From Melastoma dodecandrum (Eukaryota > Streptophyta > Magnoliopsida > Myrtales > Melastomataceae): a stretch of DNA of 64,000 nt. Positions 20,594-29,853 of the stretch are shown here, in pieces. The stretch spans positions 6,324,001 to 6,388,000 of the forward strand of contig JARUPY010000607.1 of assembly GCA_029817715.1 (NCBI GenBank), given 5' to 3'. Under the pieces are notes generated by a model. That model was not told the origin of the DNA, searched no databases, and saw only the letters and a program-made list of their open reading frames with translations. A program made the position numbers and the translations under genes. Numbering within the stretch: position 1 is the first letter of the stretch; each line of letters opens with the position of its first letter.

Positions 20594-22560
20594 CGCCCGC
20601 AGGAGGGCTTGGCGCGCCGCGCCAAGGATCTCATCGTCGTCGGGGGACAGAGCTGGGCGCAAGCGGGGGTCCAAGGGTGAAATGAAACTCGGGCGGTCGA
20701 GGGGGGTTCAAACGGAGCCAGGAATGGGGGCGACGGCGTGGGCGGTCGACCGCGGATGTTGGGAGCCGAGCGGGGAGGGCTCCAGCGGGTGTGGCGTCTT
20801 TAGTGCCTAAGTTCGAGGAGGAGGTGACGGCATGGAGCTAGCAGGGGGTGGCGCCATTGTCGCGGGGAGCCGGCTGCTGGTTTGCGTTCTCCCGTCCCTT
20901 GGCAGCATCACGGCGGGCGAGACAGGGGGGCCTTTTGATGTCTCAGAGATTGAAGCTGGCGCTGCCAGCAACATAGGTGGAAGAGAAGCCTTTCAACTGG
21001 GCCGCCTTGGTGCTGGAAGCGGTCGGAACTGGCTGGCTCTTTGCGGCAGGGACGACGGACGACCACGCTCAAACCTGCCTGAACACAAAAGCAAACGAAT
21101 CAGAGTAAATGGGGAAGCTCCTCGTGACGCCCATGTGTGTTCGCGAGGAGCTCGGTCATGATTCTCGACCAAAGGTAGGGGGAGAGGGGAGCTGGTCCGC
21201 CTATCGAGAGAGAAAGGCTGTCTTCGTCGAGTGCCGTCGCTGCCACGTCCAGGAAGGAGGGTCTGAGGCTTGCCGCGATCAGAGGTGAGTCCTCTTGTCG
21301 GTCGCTTGGATGCTTCTTTTGAGTTGATCGCAGGGGGTTTCCATGACACCCATTTCTGCTTACCTTGTACAGGGTCGTTGTGTCGGGAGAGAGAGAAAGA
21401 TTGATCGAGAAGAGGAGAGGAGTTCTTCGATCGGAGGAGGGGAGAAAGGTTCTTCTCTGCCCGTGCCTTCTATCTTCTGCTTCTTCTTATAGGGGGGAGG
21501 GAGGGGCCTAATCGTTATCCTGATCGATGGTGGCACTCGTCTCAAGAAGCGAGGTCATCACCGCCTGGGGAAACCATCATCGCAGCTAGTGGTAGTCTGT
21601 AGTGAGGAGGAAGAGAAAGTCGCAGCCCCCCCTTCCATTCGCGTGTGGCCGAAGGATTTTGTCTCTTGCCATCTATCCCTCTAATGCTAAGTCTTCCTTC
21701 ATCTGATGGTTTCTTTTCTCTCCCTTTCTTCACGTGCAGGTGGGTGTCAGGCAAATGGGGGATAGGGGGTAGTCATCGCATCGCCATTCACGTCTGTTGC
21801 GTGCAGGGAGGCCTCACCAGGAGCGGGCGTCCATGGTGGTGCAGTAGGGGAATCCGGGGGTGTCTCAAGCGGGATCACATGGGCAAAAGCTGTCGCAGCT
21901 AGGGAAGGTGCTGAGGGTTCAGGTAAAACGTCATCTGTGGCCCCGCAAAGACTGTCGGTGGGGACTGGCGCATTCCTGTAGGTGCGGCAGACGTGGCTGC
22001 CACTATGTGTGTTGCTGTCCGGGGAGGGGGCCACCATTGTCCCTGACTGCATTGGGCCGGGCTTACCCAATTTAGAGGTTTGGCATAGGGCCCGGCAGAT
22101 GGGCTGGCAAAAAGGGGCTGGGGCTGTCTTCATCATGCTGTTGAGGCTAGGCAGATAGGCTTCTGGCTGGGTTAGCTCCATGAGCCACGGGTTGGGCCAC
22201 GCCATTTGAGGGGGGGGGGGGCCAGCTGATGGGATTTTTATTTGTTGCTGTCAGTGTAGAAAATGAACAGGAGGGAGCTGTCCATCTGTCTCATTTTTAT
22301 TGTTTGTTTCTTTGTGAAAACTCGGATCAAGGGTATGAATTCTTTTTCCTTTTTTCAAATTAGCCCAGCCTTAATGACTGCGGATCGGGCCTCAAATTTT
22401 TGGGGTAACTTTCAAACGGGTCCGAGGCGAAGTTGACTCGCCCTATTCGGATGGCAAACGATTTGGGGGATCTACAAAGCGACATGAGTAATCTTTGCCG
22501 TGACGAGTGGAGTCCCATCTGTATCTTCCAATTCCTCTCGGATCTAAGCTTTGGGAAGTC
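20594..22560 (-). other. Gypsy 5' leader / probable 5' LTR region with TATA box and leader intron
   Basis: No convincing coding frame. On the minus strand a TATA-like word in a CCCCCTATAAGAAGAAG context (about 21,475-21,495) follows a C-rich run, as in an LTR promoter. Downstream a donor ACAAG|GTAAGC (intron starts 21,363) and an acceptor TTTTGTGTTCAG|GC (ends 21,079) with a CTGATT branch-like word define a plausible 285-bp leader intron. A G run of about a dozen bases lies near 22,209-22,221. LTR edges and PBS could not be placed. Confidence 0.4.
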
Positions 22561-22707
22561 CTAGGTCCTTGGAGATGGTTTGCTCGTTAGCTGGTGTTCA
22601 GTGATAATGATGGATGATTCCTTCAAAGAAGATGGAGGTTTCTCTGACGAAGAGGGAGTGGCGGCAACAAGATCCTTTTTCTGAAGAAATTTCGACATGG
22701 GTGCCAT
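22561..22707 (-). pseudogene. Start of the extra Sirevirus-like ORF, truncated (48 codons)
   Basis: An ATG at 22,707-22,705 opens MAPMSKFLQKKDLVAATPSS and ends at a TAG, 22,563-22,561. The context (pol end about 800 bases upstream, an AT-rich leader, an M-A-x-x-x-K opening) matches the extra ORF at 5,606 in element 1. The gypsy element appears to begin close to its stop, so the insertion probably hit this ORF. Confidence 0.4.
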
Positions 22708-23560
22708 GGAGTTGGTAGAATTGGAGGTTGAAAGCTTATGGTTTCGTGGATTCTTTTTGGTGAAGACGAAACAAGGGCTCTCGATTGATTTAAATGAAGT
22801 GAGGACTTCAAATCAAAAGGAAAAGAATATTTTCTATCCTAAAAATCATTTTGATAGAAAGAAAACATTTTCTTTCCTATAATTTATGTATTCCGAAAGA
22901 TTTGTTTAGATTGGAATATTTTCTTCCGTCTAACTTTTCATAATCAAAATCTTATAGAGATTTTATCACGTAATTTGTTTAAATCTCCAAGATTTTGTTC
23001 ACATGAACTGTTGAAGGTCTGCTATTTTGAGAGTTCTGCATTATAAAAGGAAGCGATTATTTCTCTTCTTTAATGATTTTCTTTTGGACTTAAATTTCAA
23101 ACGTGATTCTTTCGAAATTAAATTTTGAATCATAATCTATTAGGATTTGATTTTCCTAAAAATATTTGTCAAGAAGTGTATCCTTCCTTTGATGCCTTCT
23201 ACTCTTGAAAGCAAATTATTTTTGCTCGAATTATTTTGAAAATATATTTTTACAATATATCCTCTGTTTTGAACTTCCAAAATTATTTTTGGAAATTATT
23301 TAATTCAATTTTTCGTTTATTAAGGTATACAATTTGTTATACTTTTCGTAGCGCATTCTGTAATGTAGAAGGAAATACCTTTAGTTGTAAGTTCCTGCGT
23401 TGCATAAAGTATATACATGATGTCTTTTCAAGACATTATATGGGATGGCAGATTCTTAATTTACTTCTGAAAGAAAAACTTTTCTTTACTGAGATGCTTA
23501 GTAAAGATATCAGCCAATTGGTGTTTGACGTATTATATGTAACCGAACCCTGTTCGGATC
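22708..23560 (-). pseudogene. Sirevirus-like pol C-terminus remnant and spacer
   Basis: At about 23,485-23,530 the plus strand reads GCTTAGTAAAGATATCAGCC followed by AATTGGTG. This corresponds to GCTTAGTGAAGATGTCCGCC plus AATTG at 6,269-6,295 in element 1, which codes the end of RNase H. The rest down to 22,708 is AT-rich and holds no recognised coding sequence. Confidence 0.5.
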
Positions 23561-24601
23561 AACATCTATGCTTTCTTTCATTGATGCTCATTTTGCTAGG
23601 ATTTTGTGTTTCTGTGTGAGTAGTAACACACAATAGTGCTTCTTCTTTCTTATCATCAGAATCTACAAAGTCATCCCAGGCAAGCATTGCCTTCTTGGTC
23701 TTAGAAGGTTTTTCCATCTCTTTGAGTAGGGGACAATCACTTTTGAAATGCCCTTTCATTTGACATCCATAGCAAATAACCAATCTTGGTTCAGATTGCC
23801 TATCATTATTTTGGCTTCTTTTATTGAAGCGTTTCTTCGTGGCGAACTGCAGATGGCTTCTCTTAGCTATCATAGCGATTTCGTCAGCCGAATCAGCTTA
23901 TGCTTCATCATCAGAACCTTTGGTTGGTTCTTCCGATGCTCTGAAAGCTATTGGGGCCCTTTTTATGTTAGATTGAGAGGTTCTTTCCATCCCATATGAC
24001 ATTAAAGAGCTCATTAACTGATCTAGCCGAAGAGTAGAAATATCTTTAGCCTCTATAGCCATTTTTGGGCTTCGTAAGATTTGGGTAGAGTACGCAGAAC
24101 CTTTCGTACTAGTTCAAAATTTGTATAGTGTTTCCTAAGTGTGTTAAGGCATTAACTACGTGGTTGAGTCTTTGAACATCTCTTCTACAGATTCATCACC
24201 TTTTATTGTAAAATTTTGTTATTGATAAATTAAGAAATTCATCTTAGTTTCTCTTATCTGGTTTGTCCTAACGTATGATAATAAGCTTATCCTTGATTTC
24301 CTAACCCGAAGTGCAAGTAGAAACTTTAACAAATTCACTTTCAGACATAACTTAACATTAAGTACTTTGCTGCCTTAATGAGTCGTTTGTCCTTGAGGTA
24401 TTCCTGTGTGGGATGACCATCTCAATCATTTTGTTAGTTCTCTGGTATGAAGGGTGGACCATCTTCTATATAGGACCACAAGTCATCGTCGATAGCATCT
24501 ACAAATGCACTCATTCGAATTTTCCAATAGGTAAAATTCTTACCATCAAATGTGGGAGGATTCCCAACATGTGGTTTTGGTACATTGTAGTTATTAGCCA
24601 T
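23561..24601 (-). pseudogene. Sirevirus-like gag with CCHC knuckle
   Basis: The start MANNYNVPKPHVGNPPTFDG (ATG at 24,601) is followed by KNFTYWKIRMSAFVDAIDDD, a copia capsid opening. Broken frames follow. The piece at 23,873-23,559 holds a CCHC knuckle, CYGCQMKGHFKSDCPLL, preceded by a KKRFNKRSQNNDRQ basic stretch. It resembles gag of element 1 in layout and spacing. After the knuckle and an acidic tail (DDFVDSDDKKEEAL) the frame runs into DNA that corresponds to the pol end, showing an internal deletion. Confidence 0.65.
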
Positions 24602-25230
24602 TAGTTCAATTCCCATATAGTGTCAGGTACTACAGAACATAACTTTGACGATTACAGCGTAGAACCTCAACGAGCTACAAGCTTCTGTTGGGTAGAAATC
24701 AGTTGTCAAACCAACAGTCAAGCCTCTGTTAACTAGAACACAAGTGTCAATATGACTAATCAGAATTTTATTTTCCGATAACAGATGTTGACTTCTCGTT
24801 GAGCTATAGGCTTCTGCAGAACAAAACCGAGCAAACTGTAAAAAAGTGTATAGACGGTAGAGCCTCTGTAAGATCTCAACAGGACAATTCAGCCCCTGTT
24901 GAACAGAACTCTTATACCAATTTGTGTATTTTAACAGAGCGTAAGCTTCTGTTGAACAATAATATAATTATGACAGAGCGTATGCTTCTACAGAAGAGTA
25001 GCCGTTTTATTTTCGCATAGTTTAAAGCTTATGTGAAAGAGAATCCAGTTCTTAAGGTAGTTAAGATTACGTAAACCAGAACGAGAATACCAATCAAAAT
25101 AATCCAAACAGAAACTTATAATCTATTTAGATGATAGTTGCAGAGACGAAAGCTTTTGCAGCGTAGAACGTGTATCTGGCACGAGCTTCTGTGGGATCCA
25201 GAACAAGCGGTTAAACTTCTGTTGAAACCC

Positions 25231-25242
25231 GCTCTAATACCA
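25231..25242 (-). other. Primer-binding site, initiator tRNA-Met type
   Basis: Minus strand reads TGGTATTAGAGC, one mismatch from the initiator tRNA-Met complement. It lies two bases from the LTR edge at 25,245. Confidence 0.8.
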
Positions 25243-25244
25243 AT

Positions 25245-26989
25245 TGTTACATTAAAAGGGGGTGTTAATTAGTGTTAATGTCCAATTAAGGATTTTTAAC
25301 TCCTTTTCGACAAACCCCGCAGCAGAAGAAAACTTCTGTAACATAGAACCTTACTAACAGGTTTCTATAGGACAGAATGTACGAATGTGATTGCGAATTG
25401 TTTGATAGACACAATACTTTTATAGTGATTCGACAACTTGCCTATGTCCACTCTTCACCCAAAATTTGGATGGTGATCACTCAGACGTAACATAGTAGAG
25501 ATTAGAGAAGGTGATACGTAACGCGGTAGCGATTACAGAAGGTGATATGAAATCCACCTTCTACAGCACAGATCCGAAGGTTTTACACAAAGGTTACTCA
25601 TTGCACAACACAGACCAAAATGTTCTGTACCAAGTGTGTCAATCCTCTACAGCACATACTAGAAGATTCTTCACCAAAGGTGACTCGTTGTACAACACAG
25701 ATCAAAATGTTCTGTACCAAGTGTATCAATCCTCTACAGCATAGACAAGAAGGTTTTGTACCACTGGTGACTGAGTTTCACAGCACAGACCGAAAGGTTC
25801 TGTACCACATTGATTTGGTGCACGAGTTAACATGACTAACAAAGGTAACCAAGCACAATCATCTCGGGACACGACTTCATGGTGTACCCCTCGTGAGCTC
25901 GTAGCAAACCTTTCACAAGCAGACAACGACCCCTTTCCAAGGATGGATTTTCCCTCCGATGGCTCCACATGACCTGAGCGACCTCCTGGAGATAGCGACT
26001 ACGTGGCGAACCCCACGCAAGCACGAAGCAAGCCCTACCCAAGCACGTAGCAAGCCCCACGCAAGCTGACAACAACTTCTGTCCGGGTCAGTCCCTCACC
26101 TTCTGTGCTCCTAGGGTATATGCCCTTCTCTCTAGCCCACGGCACGTTGGCCACGCCAACCTCTAGCCGCACGCCTGCACCAACATCTCCTGTTGCCTCC
26201 AACCAAGAGTCCCTCGTGGCCTCCAAGTCACTCTCCGAGAAGACTTCACCAACGATGCAGCCTTCTACAGCTCACCTCTCTCGGGTGTGACCAACAAGAC
26301 TCAAACCAACAAAAAATTACAAGCTCCAACGTCTGACAACTATATTTGATGTTTTCTACTCACTTTACAATACAAATGAATCCCTATTTATACACAATTA
26401 CAAAACGCTAAGCATAGAAGGTAGAATTGACTCATATAGCTTCTACACTTAAATGGAAAACGAATAAATCATTGATATTAATTTCACTATAAGCAAATGA
26501 CATCTCTCGTTGGTAAGTATCAACTGGGGATAAATCTGATTAAAAATAATTTAATTTAATCAAATCCCTTCGGAGAAACTTGCAGAAGGTTACAGATTGC
26601 GACTAACCTATTATGAAAGGAAACAATTGACAATTAATTTCCACAAGTTACTTTGTCAGATTCATTAGTTTATTTTGATGAAACTGGACAAATAACACGT
26701 TTTTGTTATCCAAAGAAAAATTATTAATGGAAGAAAGCATTCGTATGATATATAATCAATCATGTAGAAGCATTCATAAATAGATAACGAATTAATTTGA
26801 TTTCGATTAGATAATTATTCTGATCAATTTGGATAATTACCTTGAAATATTCGCATTTAATTTCGTAATTAATTATTAATTACAAAAATATTTCCTTATA
26901 GAAGGTCCTCATCAAGAGTAGCTTCTGTCGTGTGGAGGGTTGAGTTCTGTTTTGCAGAATGTCAATGTTAATCATCAACCACTTCAACA
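25245..26989 (-). repeat. 5' LTR of Sirevirus-like element 2
   Basis: Edges are TGTTACATTA (25,245) and ACTTCAACA (26,989). It aligns to the 3' LTR at 13,104-13,841 and shares blocks with the other LTRs of this family in the window. It is dense in AGAAGG/CTTCTG words and contains the tandem array at 25,561-25,815. Confidence 0.75.
25561..25815. repeat. Three tandem units of about 86 bp inside the LTR
   Basis: CTACAGCACA or CTACAGCATA begins units at 25,561, 25,647 and 25,734. Each continues through an AAGGT(T/G)ACTC-like word and an ACACAGA(C/T)CAAAATGTTCTG word, or a diverged version in the last unit. Confidence 0.8.
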
Positions 26990-28260
26990 AGAACGTCGAA
27001 CAACAACTCGATTCTGAAGACTAGATTGATGGTCTACCAAGAAGAGATACGAGATCATTAACTGAGACCATAGTTGTTAAAGAGCAAAGCGCAAACGTCC
27101 CAAATTGCTTTAAGCGCAAAGCACAAGGCGCGCTTTTGACATGTAGGAGTCGATGTTAAACGAAGACATTCGTATTCAAGGACATTCAAACAGCACCAGA
27201 GTAACTTCACCAAAACATCGACAAGCAAACCCCTGGAGCTTTTGCAGGTGTGCATTGTTGCATTCAAGTAGAACCAATAATATTATAGTAATGAATAAGT
27301 CTGTACATTCCAAATTCCAAAACTTTTGATACTACATACAATGTTGCCCGAGAAGACTCTACAAAAATGAAAACAAGAATCAGGAATACGAACTTCCTGA
27401 TATTTTTCCAGCAGATGAGGGTTGTCTGGAAAAATGGGGAAGGCGTCGGCAAAAGGGGTAGGGCGTCGACAAGGAAAAGAGGGAGGGCGTCGGCAAAAGA
27501 GGGTAAGGCTTCAGTAAGATAGGGGAGGACGTCGGGTGGGATTAAGTCAAAATAAGGGGAGGAAATTTTAGTAAAGGGAAAGGCTGATTTAATTCTGACC
27601 GTTGCACCTTACCTCGACGCTTTTATGCGCCTTACGCCTGGAGCACAAAGCGCGCGCCTAGGCGCGCTTCTTGCAAGGTGCTCTATCGCTCGAGAGTGAA
27701 GCGCCTTAGATGCGCCTCGCTGTGCTTAGTCGCTTTAAGCATGCAAGACGCACTTTTAACAACTGTGACTGAGACTTATGAAAGCTGCAATGTGGTAGTA
27801 CTAGAACCTGCTAGTTTTGGAGGATACAAATGATGACAGAAAGTGACTAGTTGCAATGCAGGAGGACGTAGAACAACCAGAAGGTTTCTGTGTTGTAGAA
27901 CCTGAATAGGTGTCCACGTTGAAGGAGACTCTAGATGGATTGAAACAACCTCCTAGAGCTTGGTGTAACAAATTGATGATTATTTGATTTAGTTAGCCTT
28001 TGAAAGAAGTTGAATTGGGCATACTCTGGATGTTAGCAAGGCTGATCTCAGTGTGATTATTATTTCCTTATGTGTAGATGATTTTTTGGTTACAGAAAAT
28101 GATCAGAAGCTCATATAGAAGCGGAACTAGAAACTAGTAGAGATTTTTGAGAATGATTGATTCGGAAGAAGATTGGAATATCTGTCGTCATTTTATCTAA
28201 GGAGGAGTTTGTTGGTGTTGTATCAAGGCTGATGTGAAATATCAAGATTGATTAGAGAAA
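26990..28260 (+). pseudogene. Ty1/copia RT remnant (plus strand), interrupted by a MITE
   Basis: After the MITE, plus-strand frames read EPASFEDTNDD-like, WLVAMQEDVEQPEGF-like, then DGLKQPPRAWCNKLDDYLI-like and a CVDDFLVTENDQ active-site block, with stops and frameshifts. These correspond to the RT domain of copia pol (YGLKQAPRAW; YVDDLLVTG). Near 28,200 a purine run (AAGGAGGAG) and a TGTTGGTGTTGTATCA word could mark a polypurine tract and LTR start, but no partner LTR was found. Confidence 0.55.
27069..27767. mobile_element. hAT-type MITE, 699 bp, with perfect 8-bp target duplication
   Basis: The element begins CATAGTTGTTAAA and, in reverse complement from the right, CACAGTTGTTAAAA, a terminal inverted repeat of about 13 bp. 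It is flanked on both sides by ACTGAGAC (27,061-27,068 and 27,768-27,775), an 8-bp duplication as made by hAT transposases. Subterminal regions are full of GCGC and GCGCTT/AAGCGC words on both sides (27,075-27,140 and 27,600-27,760). No transposase frame is present, so it would need to be moved in trans. Confidence 0.85.
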
Positions 28261-28999
28261 ATTAGGGACGGATAGTTTCCTGAAATAAATGGATGTTATC
28301 TTAAGAAATTAGGAAGGGATTTAAAGAAGAATTTTATGGCTTTCATAGTTTAGATTTCTCATTTCTATTTATGATGTTGAATAATCAGATGTCTATTCTC
28401 CACTTTCATTTAATAAAAGAAAAGAGATTTCCCTCATAGAGTTTCCTGTGTTTTGATTTTGCACGAGTTCACAAGAGCTAAACAATATCTTAGGGCAAGT
28501 CTAGTAGCACTAAAGTGCTTATGCGTGTGGCTTTGTTATGTCCTTGTCTAGGGAATTGGCAGGCAATTGAAGTGTCACAATTTGTTCTGTCTGAATGACA
28601 TAGATTTGATGTTGGCTAAAGTTGTTGGTGTGAATATACTTAAGTACATGTGATACTTGTTTCTTTATTAGTATACTTATTTCTCTGATTGATCCAGGTG
28701 TTGGCTTTATAAAGGTTGAATATGGATTAAGTAGTAAAATTTTAGTATTTGAAATTTGATTTGGATGTGACTCACTTGAATGATTTATTTCATATAAGTA
28801 ATCCTAGAGGACGTGGAAGGATGACAATTATATAATGAAATGGGTAAAGAAATAACAGAATGACTATTTTTCGAAAGTTGAGTTCAGCTAATGCACTCTT
28901 GATTTCTTGTTAAATCTGTCCAGGTGTTAAATCAACAAGCTTCAAACTCTTCAAATGCCAATGTTTTTGTACGACTGTGGAAATATTAGAAAGAATTGA
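28261..28999. other. No gene seen
   Basis: AT-rich DNA without a recognisable coding frame. The first part may be LTR sequence of the copia remnant, but its end could not be defined. Confidence 0.4.
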
Positions 29000-29853
29000 A
29001 GATAAAAACACCTGAGGAAGCGTAGGCCCACTACACGTCAGCACGCCAACAACTGGCTGCTCGTCATCACCAAAATCTTTGCAGCCTCCAACCACCGTCC
29101 CTCGAGCCTATCGGGTCATTTTTTAAGAGCCTTCACCAACGATACAATAATCTCCACCTCACGTTCTTCCCGGCGGGTGACTAACGACGATCCTCACAAA
29201 ATTAAACTAGAATTTCGCTATAACGGATCTTACGTATTGTCTATTCACAACCCAAACTTTTGACAATGATAGAAAACAAAATAATACACCGAAGACAAGA
29301 GACACAAACTTTACTTGGAAAAAACAATATTGTTTCCTAACTGAACAAGTGGCGTCATTCATAGGCAATTATCCGTTAAAATAAATTAGATTATTTTGAT
29401 TCTGAATTAATTGATTTTCCAAAGAATATTGTGTTACAGAAGGTTCTAGGCTGAACAAATTAGCAACCTTCTCTAGTTGAAAAGAAAGTAAATTTAATTT
29501 CCAACTTGAGAAACATTGTAACAAGATATTGTAGTTTGATATTTTAATAGGCTCGACCTAGTGAGACCAACAACTTTCTATTGATGAAAATAATCAATCA
29601 TTTATTTTAAAATGGGATTTATTCATCTCAGACAAGTTAATCAGTGAATTTGGACGTAATTCATACAATTTGTATGATAGTTGGATGTTTCTTATTAACA
29701 TTATCTCCTCACAAAAATGTACTAGAAAATTTCTATATTTAATGATATAATTTTCGAAATAGGAAATTTTTTTTATGGTTTGTCTAACCTGATAATAAGT
29801 TAATATTAATTCAAATAATATTACAAGGAATATTCTTCATTTAATTAATAAGA
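29000..29853 (-). repeat. Older Sirevirus-type LTR, part 1 (interrupted)
   Basis: The stretch shares CACGCCAAC, a CCAACCACCGTCCCTCG-like block and a CTTCACCAACGATAC-like block with the LTR at 25,245-26,989 (compare 26,150-26,280). Near its right end TAATATTAATTCAAATAATA matches the LTR at 29,854-31,779. It stops at TTAATTAATAAGA and resumes at 31,780. Its left edge is not resolved. Confidence 0.6.

Larger units (their letters stand above)
14242..22560 (-). mobile_element. Tat/Ogre-like Ty3/gypsy element, 3' half deleted
   Basis: On the minus strand the order is leader or LTR DNA (about 22,560-20,594), ORF1 (20,593-19,305), gag (19,006 to about 16,650), protease with G-patch (to 14,965), then a predicted intron and the beginning of the next exon (to 14,333). 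An ORF upstream of gag, a G-patch-bearing protease region and an intron before RT are traits of the Ogre/Tat lineage. RT, RNase H, integrase and the 3' LTR are absent. The 5' border is not resolved: Sirevirus-like sequence resumes by 22,561. GC content is visibly higher than the neighbours. Confidence 0.65.
13104..26989 (-). mobile_element. Sirevirus-like element 2, split by a gypsy insertion and missing most of pol
   Basis: The 3' LTR (13,104-13,841) and 5' LTR (25,245-26,989) align over their ends and several inner blocks. PPTs follow the 3' LTR and an initiator-Met PBS abuts the 5' LTR. Flanking 5-mers ATAAC (13,099-13,103) and AGAAC (26,990-26,994) match at 4 of 5, a likely target duplication. 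Between them are gag, a few residues of the pol end, and a short ORF start (22,707-22,561). A Tat/Ogre-like element occupies about 14,242-22,560. Integrase and RT are absent: sequence jumps from the gag zinc knuckle to the pol end near 23,560. Confidence 0.7.

Noticed and set aside
21747..22205. Open frame of 152 codons on the minus strand
   Set aside because: Pro/Ala/Ser-rich translation of GC-rich leader or LTR DNA; no domain or start context, upstream of the predicted TATA box.
25561..25815. CRISPR-like array of regularly spaced repeats
   Set aside because: The units are contiguous tandem copies without unique spacers, inside a plant retrotransposon LTR.
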